A stretch of 64,000 nucleotides of DNA from Palsa-1248 sp963737835 (GCA_963737835.1 CAVTUH010000001.1:1612001-1676000); one strand, 5' to 3'; numbered from the stretch's first letter, positions 43,547-53,365 are shown. Numbers and translations are program-made. The notes: generated by a model not told the origin, from the letters alone.

Positions 43547-45976
43547 ATGCGCCAAATCGCGTACGCTGTCCGTCGATTGCGTAGTAGTCCGCTGTTCACG
43601 ATAGCGGCGACGCTCACGTTGGCTATTGCGATCGGGGCGACCGCGTCGGTGTTTGGACTCGTCGACGGCGTCCTGCTGAAGGCGTTCCCGTACCGGGAAC
43701 CAGACCGCATCGTCACGCTGTGGGAGAGTAACCCCCAAGCTCACCAACCGAAGGCTGCGGTCGCCACCGCTAACTACTTCGATTGGCAACAGCAAAACAA
43801 GACGTTCAGCGCGATTGGGGCAGCCTGCTGCGGCGCATTCCTGAGGTTTACCGTGCTGGGGGCCGAAGAGGCGGAACGGGTCATTGGGCTCGCCGTCACA
43901 CCGAGCTATTTCCCGGCGGTTGGGATCACGCCGATCCTGGGCCGCGCGATGACGCCCGACACCAGCGCGGCGCCCGAAGTCGTGATCAGCTACGGGTATT
44001 GGCAACGTCGGTTCGGTGGTTCGCCGGCAGTTCTCGGGCGCTCACTCACACTGGACAACCCGAATGACGCGCGGCCCACCCGGCAGCACGTCTATACCAT
44101 TGTCGGAGTGATGCCGCCGGGGGTCCCGGGACCAGTCGACCTCTGGGTGCGCATCTACTTCGAGCCCGACGAAGCGACCCTCCGCGATGGTCGCTATCTC
44201 GACGTCTACGGACGCCTCAAGCCGGGTGTCAGCCTGGAGGCAGCCGAACGTGATCTGCGAACGATTGCCGATCGACTGGCCATCGCGTATCCCAAAACGA
44301 ACCAGAATTGGTCGGTACAGGCCGTCCCGCTATTGGATGAACTCGTCGGACCGGTGCGCCCGGCACTTGCGATGCTCTTTGCGGCCGCGGCCTGCGTGCT
44401 GCTCATCGGAGCGGCGAACCTGGCAAATCTCTTTCTCGTGCGCTGCCTGGCGCGCGAGCGCGAAATGGCGCTCCGGACGGCGCTCGGTGCTACTCGTGGC
44501 CGTCTCATACGGGACTTGGTGCTGGAGGCCGCAGTGTTGAGCGTGGCAGCCGGTGCATTGGGCGTGGGGGTGGCCGTCGGCGGGGTGCGGGCGTTGCGGG
44601 CCCTGGCGCCGCCAACGTTGCCGCGTCTGGACCAGGTCGGGGTGGATGGCCGGGTGCTTGTGTTCTGCGTGGTGGCGTCGATCGCGACCGTTGTCGTCTT
44701 CGGGCTGTTACCGGCATGGCAGGTATCGCGGGGCACGTTGGCCGCAGCGCTCAGGGAGGGGGGCCGCGGAACCGGATCGGCGCAGCGACATCGGTTGCAG
44801 GATGGGCTCGTGGTGCTGCAGGTCGCGGTGGCGCTCGTGCTCCTGACCGGCGCCGGCCTGTTGGTCGAAAGCTTCGTGCGGTTCCAGCGCATGGATCCGG
44901 GCTTCCGGTCTGCAGGCGTGCTGACCGCGCAGATCTCGTTTACGGCCGAGCGGTATCCGACTGCGGAGCGCCAACAACAATTCCTGCAGACCCTCATCGA
45001 ACGTTTGGCCGCCCAGCCTGGCATCGAGGCGGCAAGCGTGAGCGGCGGTGTGCCCGGATGGGCCGTTCGCCCCACGATCCCGTTCGGCATCGTCGGCGAT
45101 GCCGCGCCCGAACCGGGCCGCGAACCGGCCTCGCTTTTGAGCGCGGCCAGTCCGGGCTACTTCGCTACGATGGGCATCCGGCTGCTGCGGGGGCGCGCTT
45201 TGCTTCCCACCGACAATGGACACGCAGTCAAGGTTGCCGTCGTGGATGAGCTGGTGGCGAAGCGCTTCTTTGCAGGCCGCGATCCGATCGGACGGCAGCT
45301 CGTTTTCGACTACGGCATGGGGGCCGACACCATGCAGGTAGTTGGCGTCGTCGCGTCGACCAAGGAGAACGGACTCGCGGCAGACGACGTTCCCCAGGTG
45401 TACGCGTCGGTCTCGCAGGTCCTGGGCGGCCGCGGCGTGCAGGCGTTCGTCGTGGTGCGCACGCTTGGCGATCCGCACGCGCATGTGCGCTCACTCAAGC
45501 GCACAATCGCGAGCCTGGACCCCAACGTGCCGGTCGCCGACATCAAGACCATGAGCGATCGGATGATGCAGTCGGTGGGCACGACACGCTTCTCGACCTT
45601 TCTCGCCTCACTTTTCGCACTGGTCGCGCTCGTCCTCGGCCTCGTAGGGATCTACAGCGTGCTCGCCTTCATCGTGAGTCAGCGCCGCCGGGAGATTGCC
45701 GTGCGCATCGCGCTGGGCGCGAGCCATGCGCATGTCATGAACGGCGTGCTGCGCCATGCTTTGGAGCTGACCGCGGTTGGTATCGCGTTGGGGTCGGGCG
45801 CGGCCTGGCTCTTGACGCGTGCGCTCGCTGCGCTGTTCCTCGGTGTCAGCCCCCATGACCCCACCATCTTCGTGGGTGGTGCCGCCATCTTGGCGCTCGT
45901 GGCGGTTGCAGCGTCCGCCGTGCCCGCATTTCGCACGACGCAGGTGAACCCCGTCACGGCGCTCACGTCGAGCTAG
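43547..45976 (+). CDS. ADOP-family FtsX-like ABC transporter permease (second copy)
   Basis: An 809-residue paralogue of the protein at 38777 with the same layout: N-terminal helix (LTLAIAIGATASVFGLVDGV), MacB-like domain containing EPDRIVTLWESNPQ, a first FtsX unit (AAACVLLIGAANLANLFLVR), a second periplasmic domain, and a last FtsX unit (LVGIYSVLAFIVSQRRREIA). The central helix LQVAVALVLLTGAGLLVESF is typical of ADOPs. The two copies are only distantly similar. No ATPase is adjacent. ATG 43547 directly follows repeat copy 1. Confidence 0.9.
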   Translation: MRQIAYAVRRLRSSPLFTIAATLTLAIAIGATASVFGLVDGVLLKAFPYREPDRIVTLWESNPQAHQPKAAVATANYFDWQQQNKTFSAIGAACCGAFLRFTVLGAEEAERVIGLAVTPSYFPAVGITPILGRAMTPDTSAAPEVVISYGYWQRRFGGSPAVLGRSLTLDNPNDARPTRQHVYTIVGVMPPGVPGPVDLWVRIYFEPDEATLRDGRYLDVYGRLKPGVSLEAAERDLRTIADRLAIAYPKTNQNWSVQAVPLLDELVGPVRPALAMLFAAAACVLLIGAANLANLFLVRCLAREREMALRTALGATRGRLIRDLVLEAAVLSVAAGALGVGVAVGGVRALRALAPPTLPRLDQVGVDGRVLVFCVVASIATVVVFGLLPAWQVSRGTLAAALREGGRGTGSAQRHRLQDGLVVLQVAVALVLLTGAGLLVESFVRFQRMDPGFRSAGVLTAQISFTAERYPTAERQQQFLQTLIERLAAQPGIEAASVSGGVPGWAVRPTIPFGIVGDAAPEPGREPASLLSAASPGYFATMGIRLLRGRALLPTDNGHAVKVAVVDELVAKRFFAGRDPIGRQLVFDYGMGADTMQVVGVVASTKENGLAADDVPQVYASVSQVLGGRGVQAFVVVRTLGDPHAHVRSLKRTIASLDPNVPVADIKTMSDRMMQSVGTTRFSTFLASLFALVALVLGLVGIYSVLAFIVSQRRREIAVRIALGASHAHVMNGVLRHALELTAVGIALGSGAAWLLTRALAALFLGVSPHDPTIFVGGAAILALVAVAASAVPAFRTTQVNPVTALTSS

Positions 45977-46078
45977 GCAGGCCTCGCCTTTAGTCCTGCT
46001 TCTTGTACTCGCAGGTCAACCCCGCCGGTTTCGTCGTGAGGCTGTTCTCTAGCGCGTTCGCCAGGGAGGCACTATGCT

Positions 46079-47197
46079 GTGGCCGTGCCTCGTCTCGACT
46101 GCTGGTCGATCGCGGTCATCGCCGCCACAACGCTCGCCGCGGCCAGCGGTGCGCAAGTGCCTGCCATTCGACCGCTCGACGGACTCGTGATGGTGTCCGT
46201 GACCCACGAGGAGCGGGGTGATTTCGAGAACGTGTTCAGCATCGGCGCGGTCACGCCGGCGTCGTATTATTTCGCGATCAGCTCGACCAACAACACCGCT
46301 CCTGATACCTCGAAGCAAAAGCAGTTCACGTTGGGGCGCACGGTGCGTCTTGCCGATGATTCGATGGCCCACCGCCTGAACATCATCTTCGCGTCGGACG
46401 ACCCCGCCGTCTTTCCCGGCTCGACCATCTTCCTGTCCAAGGCCATGCTGGCGGAGCTCAAGAGCGCCGGGAAGACGTCGACGGTCATTGGGGACGCCGC
46501 ACCCGGTGCGTTCCAGGGGTTCATGACGATGCTTGGCGGGGTCCGGCAGTACTACAGGGGCGATCTGACTCGCGTGGGGCCGACCACCGTTTCCGTGATC
46601 ATCGACGACACGCCGACACCGTTGCCCGCGATCGAATCGCGCGGTCATTTCGCGGTCGCCGGCCAGACCGATGATGTGGACGTCGTCACGTTCGACAATC
46701 CCGCGTGGCCGTTGACACTGAAGTGGTCATCGCAGGGCCGGTCATACCAGCTCACCGAGATCCAGCTGCCCCGGACTGGCGTCGAAGACCAAGGGGGCCT
46801 AAAAGGACGACTGGCCGGGCCGAACGGCGCCGCAGGTGGGAAGGGGAATACCTGCGGTCGAGCCGAAGTGCACGGGATCTACTTCGCGTTCGCCAGCGCG
46901 AGGTTGGTACCGGCGTCCGATCCGGCACTCCATCAGATTGCGAGCCTGATGACGGACAACCCGACGTGGGTCGTAACGATCGAGGGCCACACCGACAGTA
47001 TCGGCACCAAGGCGTCCAACCTCGATCTCTCAAATCGACGCGCCGCCGCCGTGCGCGACGCGCTCGTCACGCGCTTCAACGTGCCCGCTGCGCGACTCTT
47101 GTCTGTGGGATTTGGCGACACGAAACCCGTGACCACGAACGCGACGATCGAGGGACGAGCGCGGAACCGTCGTGTCGAGCTCGCGCGCAAATGTTGA
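46079..47197 (+). CDS. OmpA-family protein
   Basis: A 372-residue exported protein. It has a signal peptide (VIAATTLAAASGAQ), an N-terminal domain of about 240 residues not recognised, and a C-terminal OmpA peptidoglycan-binding domain: GIYFAFASARLVPASDPALH, IEGHTDSIGTKASNLDLSNR, RAAAVRDAL and GDTKPVTTNATIEGRARNRR. The Asp and Arg residues that bind diaminopimelate are present. The start is GTG 46079 with AGGGAGG about 10 nt upstream. It precedes a lipoprotein gene by 17 nt, probably one operon. Confidence 0.85.
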   Translation: MAVPRLDCWSIAVIAATTLAAASGAQVPAIRPLDGLVMVSVTHEERGDFENVFSIGAVTPASYYFAISSTNNTAPDTSKQKQFTLGRTVRLADDSMAHRLNIIFASDDPAVFPGSTIFLSKAMLAELKSAGKTSTVIGDAAPGAFQGFMTMLGGVRQYYRGDLTRVGPTTVSVIIDDTPTPLPAIESRGHFAVAGQTDDVDVVTFDNPAWPLTLKWSSQGRSYQLTEIQLPRTGVEDQGGLKGRLAGPNGAAGGKGNTCGRAEVHGIYFAFASARLVPASDPALHQIASLMTDNPTWVVTIEGHTDSIGTKASNLDLSNRRAAAVRDALVTRFNVPAARLLSVGFGDTKPVTTNATIEGRARNRRVELARKC

Positions 47198-47214
47198 CTC
47201 CGGAGACATATCCC

Positions 47215-48327
47215 ATGCCGATTCGATCGATGCTCGCAGCGCTGGCGATCCTCGCCGTCCTCGCCGCCTGCGAGAAGAAAGAGAGTCCCTTCTTGAAGCA
47301 GTTGAAGGAGATGGCGAAGGAAAACAAAGGCGGGAATGGCGCAGGCGAAGCGACGACGGGCGACCCGTGCAGCCTGCTCGACACGACGGAGGTCGCGGCG
47401 GGAATTGGACCACTCGCCTCGCCACCGTATCACGGCACGTACAAGCCCCAGTCCGGAAGCGAATCGTGTCGGTACGACACCCAAGACCACCGGCGGTTGT
47501 TGGTGAGCGTGGATTGGAGCGGCGGCCCAATGGCCATGAAAATGATCCACTTCGGCCGTGGGCTGACAGATGGCATTTCGAAGAACGGCGAGATGAAGAC
47601 GGGCCAGACGGTGCTCTCGAGCGGCGACACACTCGTCGGGGACTGGGACGAGATCGCCCAGGGGCCCATGCAGTGCTGCGACCTGCACGCGTTGCGCGGG
47701 GACCAGCACGTCGAGTTGGACTACACCGGAACGAAGTTGACGCCCGTCGCCGCGGGCGCCCTGCTCAACTCGGCGATCAAGCGGCTGGATCATCCGCTCT
47801 CGATCAACGGTGAAGCCGGGTTGCAGCTGGCGCTGCAAAACTACGCGAAGGACGCGAAGGATAGCGCGGTGAACATGTGCGCCCTGGTGCCCCAGGCAGC
47901 CGCCGAGTCGATCCTCGGCGTCCCGCTCCTGGGGCCGCCGCAGCCAGGACCGCAGCCAGGTGGCAACGGCCTCCGGGACTGCACCTACAAGACGGCGACG
48001 CCGGGTATGCCCGATATGCCGCGGACCTACAATGTGGCCGTCTGGGAATGGCGCGATGGTGCCGTCGAGTTTGCCCAGGACCAGTACGTCATTGCAAGCG
48101 CCACGCATGCGCTGCGGAAGCAGATGCCGATTCCGAATCAGGGGCAGGCGCCGCCCGACACGTCCCAGGGTCCCGCTGGTCCATGGGAGGAAATCGGCCC
48201 CTCAGCCAGCATGGGCTGGGAGGCCGTAAAAGGTCCCTACATGCTGAAGGCCTCTGCCTTCGGCGATAGCAAGGGAACGGTCGCCCTGATGGCGAGGGCT
48301 GTGACCGCATTGAGCGCCCCGCACTGA
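47215..48327 (+). CDS. Hypothetical lipoprotein
   Basis: About 370 residues. From ATG 47215 (GGAG 9 nt upstream) comes MPIRSMLAALAILAVLAAC, a lipoprotein signal with lipobox and Cys19. The mature protein appears to be a tandem of two similar modules, each opening with a Cys-containing DPCSLLDTTEVAAGIG or VNMCALVPQAAAESILGVPL segment and later an SCRYDT or DCTYKT strand. The pattern matches the internal duplication seen in some DUF3558-like lipoproteins, though that link is weak. Its function is unknown and its expression is probably linked to the OmpA gene. Confidence 0.7.
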   Translation: MPIRSMLAALAILAVLAACEKKESPFLKQLKEMAKENKGGNGAGEATTGDPCSLLDTTEVAAGIGPLASPPYHGTYKPQSGSESCRYDTQDHRRLLVSVDWSGGPMAMKMIHFGRGLTDGISKNGEMKTGQTVLSSGDTLVGDWDEIAQGPMQCCDLHALRGDQHVELDYTGTKLTPVAAGALLNSAIKRLDHPLSINGEAGLQLALQNYAKDAKDSAVNMCALVPQAAAESILGVPLLGPPQPGPQPGGNGLRDCTYKTATPGMPDMPRTYNVAVWEWRDGAVEFAQDQYVIASATHALRKQMPIPNQGQAPPDTSQGPAGPWEEIGPSASMGWEAVKGPYMLKASAFGDSKGTVALMARAVTALSAPH

Positions 48328-48335
48328 CACGCGCG

Positions 48336-48415
48336 GGCCTTTTGTTTTCCTGTCCTTCTATCAGGTGCTTCGCCTTTCGCCCTTTCTCCTTTCTCCTTTC
48401 TCCTTTCTCCTCGCT
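48336..48415. repeat. Pyrimidine heptad array (TTTCTCC)n at a convergent gene end
   Basis: Four uninterrupted TTTCTCC units (about 48382-48410), preceded by related CGCCTTTCGCC units, lie between the lipoprotein gene and the convergent gamma-glutamyltransferase gene. There is no clear purine arm here. It belongs to the same class as the arrays near 11.1, 31.6 and 61.7 kb. Confidence 0.6.
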
Positions 48416-50156
48416 ATGGGCGCGCAGCGCCCATCGGTGCGCCTTCCGGAATCGCGGCTCCATCGTGCCGCGGATCCGAGGCGCCGAAGTGCACGCCTTC
48501 ACCGTTGCTCATGACCGCTTGACCGAAGCCGAAATCGCTGGTGCTGCGCGGTGCCATGACGGTGATTTGGTGACCGAGCGCCTGTAGCGCGGAGCGGGTC
48601 GCCTCCGGGACGAGAGCCTCGATCTCGACATCACATCCCGCGAACGTCTGCTTCGTGAAGCGGCCCGCTTCCAGCGCTTCCTGGATCGTAAGACCGAAAT
48701 CGGCGATGTCGGACACGAATTGCGCGTGGGCCTGGGCCTGGTTCCAGCCGCCCATGATGCCGAATCCGATGCGCACGTCTCCCTTTTGCATGAATCCCGG
48801 AATCAGTGTGTGCAGCGGCCGCTTTCGCGGGGCGAGCGTATTGGGCCGGCCGGGCGTGAGCGTGAAGAGGGCACCCCGATTCTGAAGCGCGAAGCCGGTG
48901 CCGGGCGCGACGAGGCCCGATCCGAAGGTGGAGTAGTTGCTCTGGATGAACGACACGATCATCCCGTTGCGGTCGATCGCCGACAGATAGATCGTCTCGC
49001 TCCCCGCTTTGCCGGCCACTGATGCGAACTGCGTTGGCTCGACGGCACATCGTGCATGGGCGGGGTCGATCAGCTCGGCCCGCGCCACGGCGTGCGCTTG
49101 GCTCAGCATTTCCGACACCGGCACGGTTCCAAACCGTGGATCGCCGACATATCGGAGCATGTCGGCGTAGGCGAGCTTCTTCGCCTCGATCATCACGTGC
49201 AGCGCCGCCGCGCTGTGGAATCCGTACTGCGACATGGGGAACTGCTGCATGATGCCCAGCATCATGAGCACCGCGACGCCCTGGGTGTTGGGCGGGAGCT
49301 CGCTCACCGTCCAGCCACGGTAGGTCGTCTGAATCGGAGTCACCCACTCCGGCTGGAACTCGAGCAGATCCGCGGCAGTCATCGGATTTCCTTTCGACTG
49401 CGCGAAGGCGACAATCGCGTCGGCCGTGGGACCGCGGTAGAACCCATCGCGCCCGTGCACGCTGACGCGCGTGAGCGATGTGGCGAGCGCGGGGTTCCGG
49501 AACAGCGCACCGGCCGCCGGCGCGTGTGCGTCGGGCAGATACGTGGCGCGCGCCCCGGGATCGGCGGCCAACTCGGCGGTCGCCTGCGCCCACATGCGCG
49601 CATCGATCTCGCTGACCGGAAAGCCCTCCGTGGCGTACCGGATGGCAGGCGCGAGAATCGTCGACAGTGGGAGGTGCCCGAAGCGTCAATGCAGCGCGTC
49701 CCAGCCGGCCACCGCGCCCGGAACCGTCACGGTGAGAATCCCCTTGTGCGGCATCTCACCATTTCCGCGTGCGGCCACAAGCTCCACCGTCATGCCGGCG
49801 GGCGACCACCCCGACGAATTGAGGCCCACCAGGCGGCCCGTCTTGGGATCGTAGATGATGGCGAAGAGGTCGCCGCCCATCCCGTTCATCATTGGCTCGA
49901 CGAGTCCGAGCGTCGCGTTGGCAGCGATCGCTGCATCGGCCGCTGATCCGCCGCGCTCGAGCATCTGCACGCCCGCCATCGAAGCCAGCGGCTGACTCGA
50001 CGCAACAATGCCATACCGCGTGGCGACCACGGAGCGTCCGACGACCGGCCGCTCGGCGCGCGTCGTATCGCGCTGGACCTGGGCCGAAGCGCGAGCAACA
50101 CCAGCGCTCGTGGCGAGCGTCACGACCGTGCCCATCCGATGAAGAACGTTGTGCAT
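48414..50156 (-). pseudogene. ggt: Gamma-glutamyltransferase, interrupted by an in-frame TGA
   Basis: Homologue of gamma-glutamyltransferase (glutathione hydrolase), an Ntn-hydrolase precursor that self-cleaves. ATG 50156 has GGGAG upstream and a signal-like start (MHNVLHRMGTVVTLATSAGV). The first part has VVATRYGIVASSQPLAS, GGSAADAAIAANATLGLVEP and the VTVPGAVAGWDALH motif. The next codon, at 49688-49686, is TGA. The same frame then continues with RFGHLPLSTILAPAIRYATE and the small-subunit region ETIYLSAIDRNGMIVSFIQS, where Thr is the likely nucleophile. The TGA replaces a non-conserved surface residue (probably CGA or TGG originally), has no hairpin after it, and looks like a nonsense mutation or base error, not selenocysteine. 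Confidence 0.82.
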
Positions 50157-50282
50157 GGCGACATGCTCCCGAAGAGATGTCCGGCCTGACTGGGCAGCGT
50201 GCGAGCCCACCCATCGAGCATCACGGCACCGAGGACGAGCCTTGCTCGCTGCATACAGTCGAGGAATGTAGTAGGGCAGATG

Positions 50283-50390
50283 TTGGACGTTTTAGACGTT
50301 GGACGTTGGAAAGAAACATCGGGGCCGGCGGCCGTGCACTTCGCTGGCCCCGAGGTTTGTCTCCAACGTCCAACGTCTAACGTCTAGCCG
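50283..50390. repeat. GTTGGAC heptad inverted repeat (copy 2)
   Basis: Left arm TGTTGGACGT, AGACGTTGGACGTTGGA; core GAAACATCGGGGCCGGC ... GCTGGCCCCGAGGTTTGTCT; right arm CCAACGTCCAACGTCTAACG. The core differs from copy 1 by several paired changes (GGGGCC/GGCCCC in place of GAGGCC/GGCCTC), so the stem is kept while the sequence drifts. It lies between the gamma-glutamyltransferase and methyltransferase genes. Confidence 0.75.
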
Positions 50391-50391
50391 T

Positions 50392-51064
50392 TCACATCCA
50401 CACCACCCCGATGCCCATCGCCTTGGGCCCGCGGTCGTGCACGATCTCGACGTGGCGGTATCGGCCGCGGAGCTCGGCCCAGAACCGCGAGACACCGCTC
50501 GGGTGGCCCATCGCAACGTCGTGGAATGCCACGACGCCGCCGGTGCGCATGAAGGGCGCGTAGCGCTCGAAGTCGGTCTTCACGCTGTCGTACGCGTGAT
50601 CACCGTCGATGAAGAGGAAGTCGAGTCGCCGGTCCTGCAAGATGCGAGACACCTCGAGCTGCGTGGCCAGGTCGTGCGAGTTCTTGCGGAGCAGGTGAAG
50701 GGACTGGCGGCCGTGCGTGAACTGGTGGAACAGCGGCACCTGTGCGGCCCGGTAGAGACGGCCCATCGCCGACGCCGGCAGGTCGAGGCTGATGATGATC
50801 GCGTCCGAATGCGGCGAGGCGGGCGAAGATGAACAAGGTGCCCCCGCGAAAGGTCCCGATCTCGAGCATCGCGCGGGGCTGCGCGGCCCACACGATTCGG
50901 GCGAGCTCCAGGAGCTCACTGCGATGCTGCAGCGGCCGGATCACTTTGTGGTCCAGCGCGAAGTCTACCAGGGCGTCGGTCTGCGGTGCGTTGCCCAGTC
51001 TGTTCAAATGCGCGAGCAGCGGCACGACGGAGACCCCGTCTCGGATGTTGTTAGCGAGTTGCAT
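50392..51064 (-). pseudogene. Class I SAM-dependent methyltransferase (cephalosporin-hydroxylase-like), with one apparent +1 frameshift
   Basis: About 224 residues in two frames. ATG 51064 has GGAGG 9 nt upstream. Frame one gives MQLANNIRDGVSVVPLLAHL through the SAM-binding AMLEIGTFRGGTLFIFARLA. Frame two continues SDAIIISLDLPASAMG, DFLFIDGDHAYDSVKTDF and GGVVAFHDVAMGHPSGVSRF. The IDGDHxYxxVxxD and FHD motifs are typical of Methyltransf_24/CmcI-like enzymes. The frames meet at the GCATTC at 50808-50813 (GAATGC on the plus strand), where removing one T gives RLAASDAIIISLDLP, the expected spacing. Neighbours suggest a role in surface-glycan modification. Confidence 0.8.
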
Positions 51065-51282
51065 GATCGACGACCTCCGGTGGAGGGGAACCGACGATAG
51101 TCGGCGGTTCCGGGTTCCGAGTCTCGGGTTCCGAGAATGTGCGCGTGCAATTGGATCCGCGATCTCTGCTATTGTCGTGCCGCCGCGGTTGGCTTGGCCG
51201 GGCCGTTGCCGGCGGGCTACCAACCGAGTCTCGATGATGCCAGGCGGGGCATTACTTCAGCTCGGTTACATTCGAGGCCACA

Positions 51283-51606
51283 ATGAGCAGCACCGTGTTC
51301 AATGCAGCGGCGACAATCGTCTTCGTGGGCTATCTCCTCTCGAAGTACGTCGTCTCCGTGCTGATTCGACGCCTGCGCGATGAGCACGCGGCGTTGTGGT
51401 CCGAGCTGGGCAAGCCGCAGCTCTGGCAGTTGCTGGTCTCGACATTCGGGAGTTGGCGCCTCACCGCGTTCATCTGGTCGAGCGACCCGACGAGCACCGG
51501 CGACCAGGAAATCGTCGTGTGCGTGTGGGCCATTCGCGTCCTCGCGGTCGTGATGCTCATCACGACGATCATCATCATAGCGAACGTGTTCGGCTGGCAT
51601 GGATGA
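51283..51606 (+). CDS. Small two-helix membrane protein (UspB-like topology)
   Basis: A 107-residue protein with one helix at each end (AAATIVFVGYLLSKYVVSVL and VLAVVMLITTIIIIANVF) and a soluble middle with RDEHAALWSELGKPQLWQLL. That layout and the LWxELGxPxL motif recall UspB and related small proteins of unknown role. ATG 51283. Its last 8 nt overlap the next gene's start (ATGGATGA), so the two are translationally coupled. Confidence 0.65.
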   Translation: MSSTVFNAAATIVFVGYLLSKYVVSVLIRRLRDEHAALWSELGKPQLWQLLVSTFGSWRLTAFIWSSDPTSTGDQEIVVCVWAIRVLAVVMLITTIIIIANVFGWHG

Positions 51607-53365
51607 CGGCAGTCCGCCGCGCGCGCACGCCGTGCGCGGTGCGGTGGGCCCCTGCGCAGCCGGGAGTGGGTGCGTACATTCTGGGATGCTCGGGTCACCG
51701 CCTCGTTCGGAGCCGCTACACGCCCCGTACGGCCCTCCCGCCCCTTCGTCCCCAGTCGGCGACCCCGTAGCGCGGCCGTCGACGTGGTGGCTGGTGCTCG
51801 CCCTGGTCGGCACGGCCGTGCTCCTGGCGCCGACGCTGGGGTACGGCCTTGGCTACGACCACGGTCTCGTTCACTACCTGGCCCGCACCATTCTCCGCGG
51901 TCGGTGGCTCTACGTCGATTCCTTCGACACGATTTTCCCTGGTGCTCCGCTGCTTCACGCCGTCAGTATCGCCGTGGGACACTCGGTCCTGGCCTTTCGG
52001 ATCGAGGATTGTCTCATCCAGCTCGCTACCGGCGCACTACTCTATAGCGCCGGTCGACGACTGGCCGGTCCAGTGGCCGGTGTTTACGCCGCGTGTGCCT
52101 ACGCCGCGCTCTACGTAGCCGGGGGGTTTTACCACACGGGACAGCGCGACGGGTTCATGGTGCCGCTGATCCTGCTGGCACTCGTGGGGTTGTGGGAGTA
52201 CTGGGCAAATCCGGCGCGGCACGCACTTGTCTGGGTGTCGGGACTCAGCCTGGGATTGGCCTGCACCATTCGCCCAACCTATGCGCTCCTCGCCGTCGCA
52301 GGCGCCGTCGCGCTGCTTTTCAACCGCGAGACGTCAACGTCAATGCCGCGCGCTGAACGCGCGCGCGCCTTCCGAGTGCCCGTGTTGTTCGCCATGGCGG
52401 CGGCGCTCCCGCTCCTGCTCATGGTCGCGGTGTATGTCGTGACAGGACGCGCCCACGCGCTGGGCGAGCTGCTCAGTTTCCTCGCCACAGTATATCCAGC
52501 GCTGGAGCAGATCCCCCGCAAGACCGTGCTTGTCAACTTCGTGACGTTTGGGCGCAAGACGATCTGGGCGGGTGCGCTCCTGTCGGCATTCAGTGCGGCC
52601 TGGCGAACGCGGCGGATCGAGATGCGATTCCTGCTGGGCCTGCTGGCCTGCATGGTTCTCGTGAGGCTTTGGGAATCGAAGGGGTGGCGCTACCAGTACT
52701 GGCCGCCGTTCGCGTGCCTGGTGCTGTTCGCGGGCGTCGGGTGGGTGTGGCTTGGCAACCAAGTCACGATGGCGCTCAAGCTCACCGGTCGGCGAGCGGC
52801 GCTCCTGACCACAGCGGTCATCGCCGCGGTGCTCATCGCGCAGATCGGTCGTAGCGGAATCGCCCAATTCAGCGGGCTAGCGCCTGCCGTGCGTGCAACG
52901 GCGAGCGATACGAGCTTCCGTTCGCTGATCGGAGACGACCCACAACAGGCAATGCTCGCCCGGTACCTCAAGGACCACACCGATCCAGCGGATTCGATCC
53001 AGCTGTGGGGGGCGGAGACCATGATCCTTGTCGCCGCGGATCGCTGGTCGGCCACGCGATTCACCGACCCGGCCCCGCTTTTTTGTCAATCCGGTCCAAT
53101 GCAGCACATGGCCACGCACTGCGACGGTGACTGGCCGCGGCCGGCTCAAGTTCGGATTCGAAACGAGATCGTGACATCGCTCACGACGCATCCACCGCGC
53201 TACATCGTGGCGCACTACGCCAACGGCACGCTCGCATTCGAAGCCGGCGCCGACGAATCTCCCGACTTACCGGAGCTCCGAGCGCTCCTCGACCGGGCTT
53301 ACGTACCGGAAGCGACGTTCGGGAATTGGACGGCCTACCGCAGACGCAGCGCGCTCGCGCAGTGA
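51599..53365 (+). CDS. Polytopic glycosyltransferase-like membrane protein (PMT/ArnT type, GT-C fold)
   Basis: A 588-residue integral membrane protein with about 11 helices. After a soluble Pro-rich leader and first helix comes GYDHGLVHYLARTILRGRWL, the acidic first loop typical of GT-C enzymes that use polyprenyl-phosphate sugars. FYHTGQRDGFMVPLIL and RPTYALLAVAGAVALLF follow. The C-terminal 130 residues are soluble (ADSIQLWGAETMILVAADRW). The exact donor and acceptor are unknown. ATG 51599 overlaps the previous stop; ATG 51686 is an alternative. Confidence 0.75.
   Translation: MDDGSPPRAHAVRGAVGPCAAGSGCVHSGMLGSPPRSEPLHAPYGPPAPSSPVGDPVARPSTWWLVLALVGTAVLLAPTLGYGLGYDHGLVHYLARTILRGRWLYVDSFDTIFPGAPLLHAVSIAVGHSVLAFRIEDCLIQLATGALLYSAGRRLAGPVAGVYAACAYAALYVAGGFYHTGQRDGFMVPLILLALVGLWEYWANPARHALVWVSGLSLGLACTIRPTYALLAVAGAVALLFNRETSTSMPRAERARAFRVPVLFAMAAALPLLLMVAVYVVTGRAHALGELLSFLATVYPALEQIPRKTVLVNFVTFGRKTIWAGALLSAFSAAWRTRRIEMRFLLGLLACMVLVRLWESKGWRYQYWPPFACLVLFAGVGWVWLGNQVTMALKLTGRRAALLTTAVIAAVLIAQIGRSGIAQFSGLAPAVRATASDTSFRSLIGDDPQQAMLARYLKDHTDPADSIQLWGAETMILVAADRWSATRFTDPAPLFCQSGPMQHMATHCDGDWPRPAQVRIRNEIVTSLTTHPPRYIVAHYANGTLAFEAGADESPDLPELRALLDRAYVPEATFGNWTAYRRRSALAQ

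Noticed and set aside
38777..45976. The two ADOP permeases as parts of one MacAB-type exporter
   Set aside because: No MacA-like adaptor or MacB ATPase is encoded nearby, and the two are separated by unrelated genes.
49686..49688. TGA in the gamma-glutamyltransferase gene as a second selenocysteine
   Set aside because: The position is not a catalytic or Cys site in the family, and no stem-loop follows at the right distance.
12390..51064. Programmed +1 frameshifting as the cause of the split genes
   Set aside because: There is no shared slippery codon or stop arrangement at the junctions, and the genes are functionally unrelated; insertion artefact or mutation is simpler.
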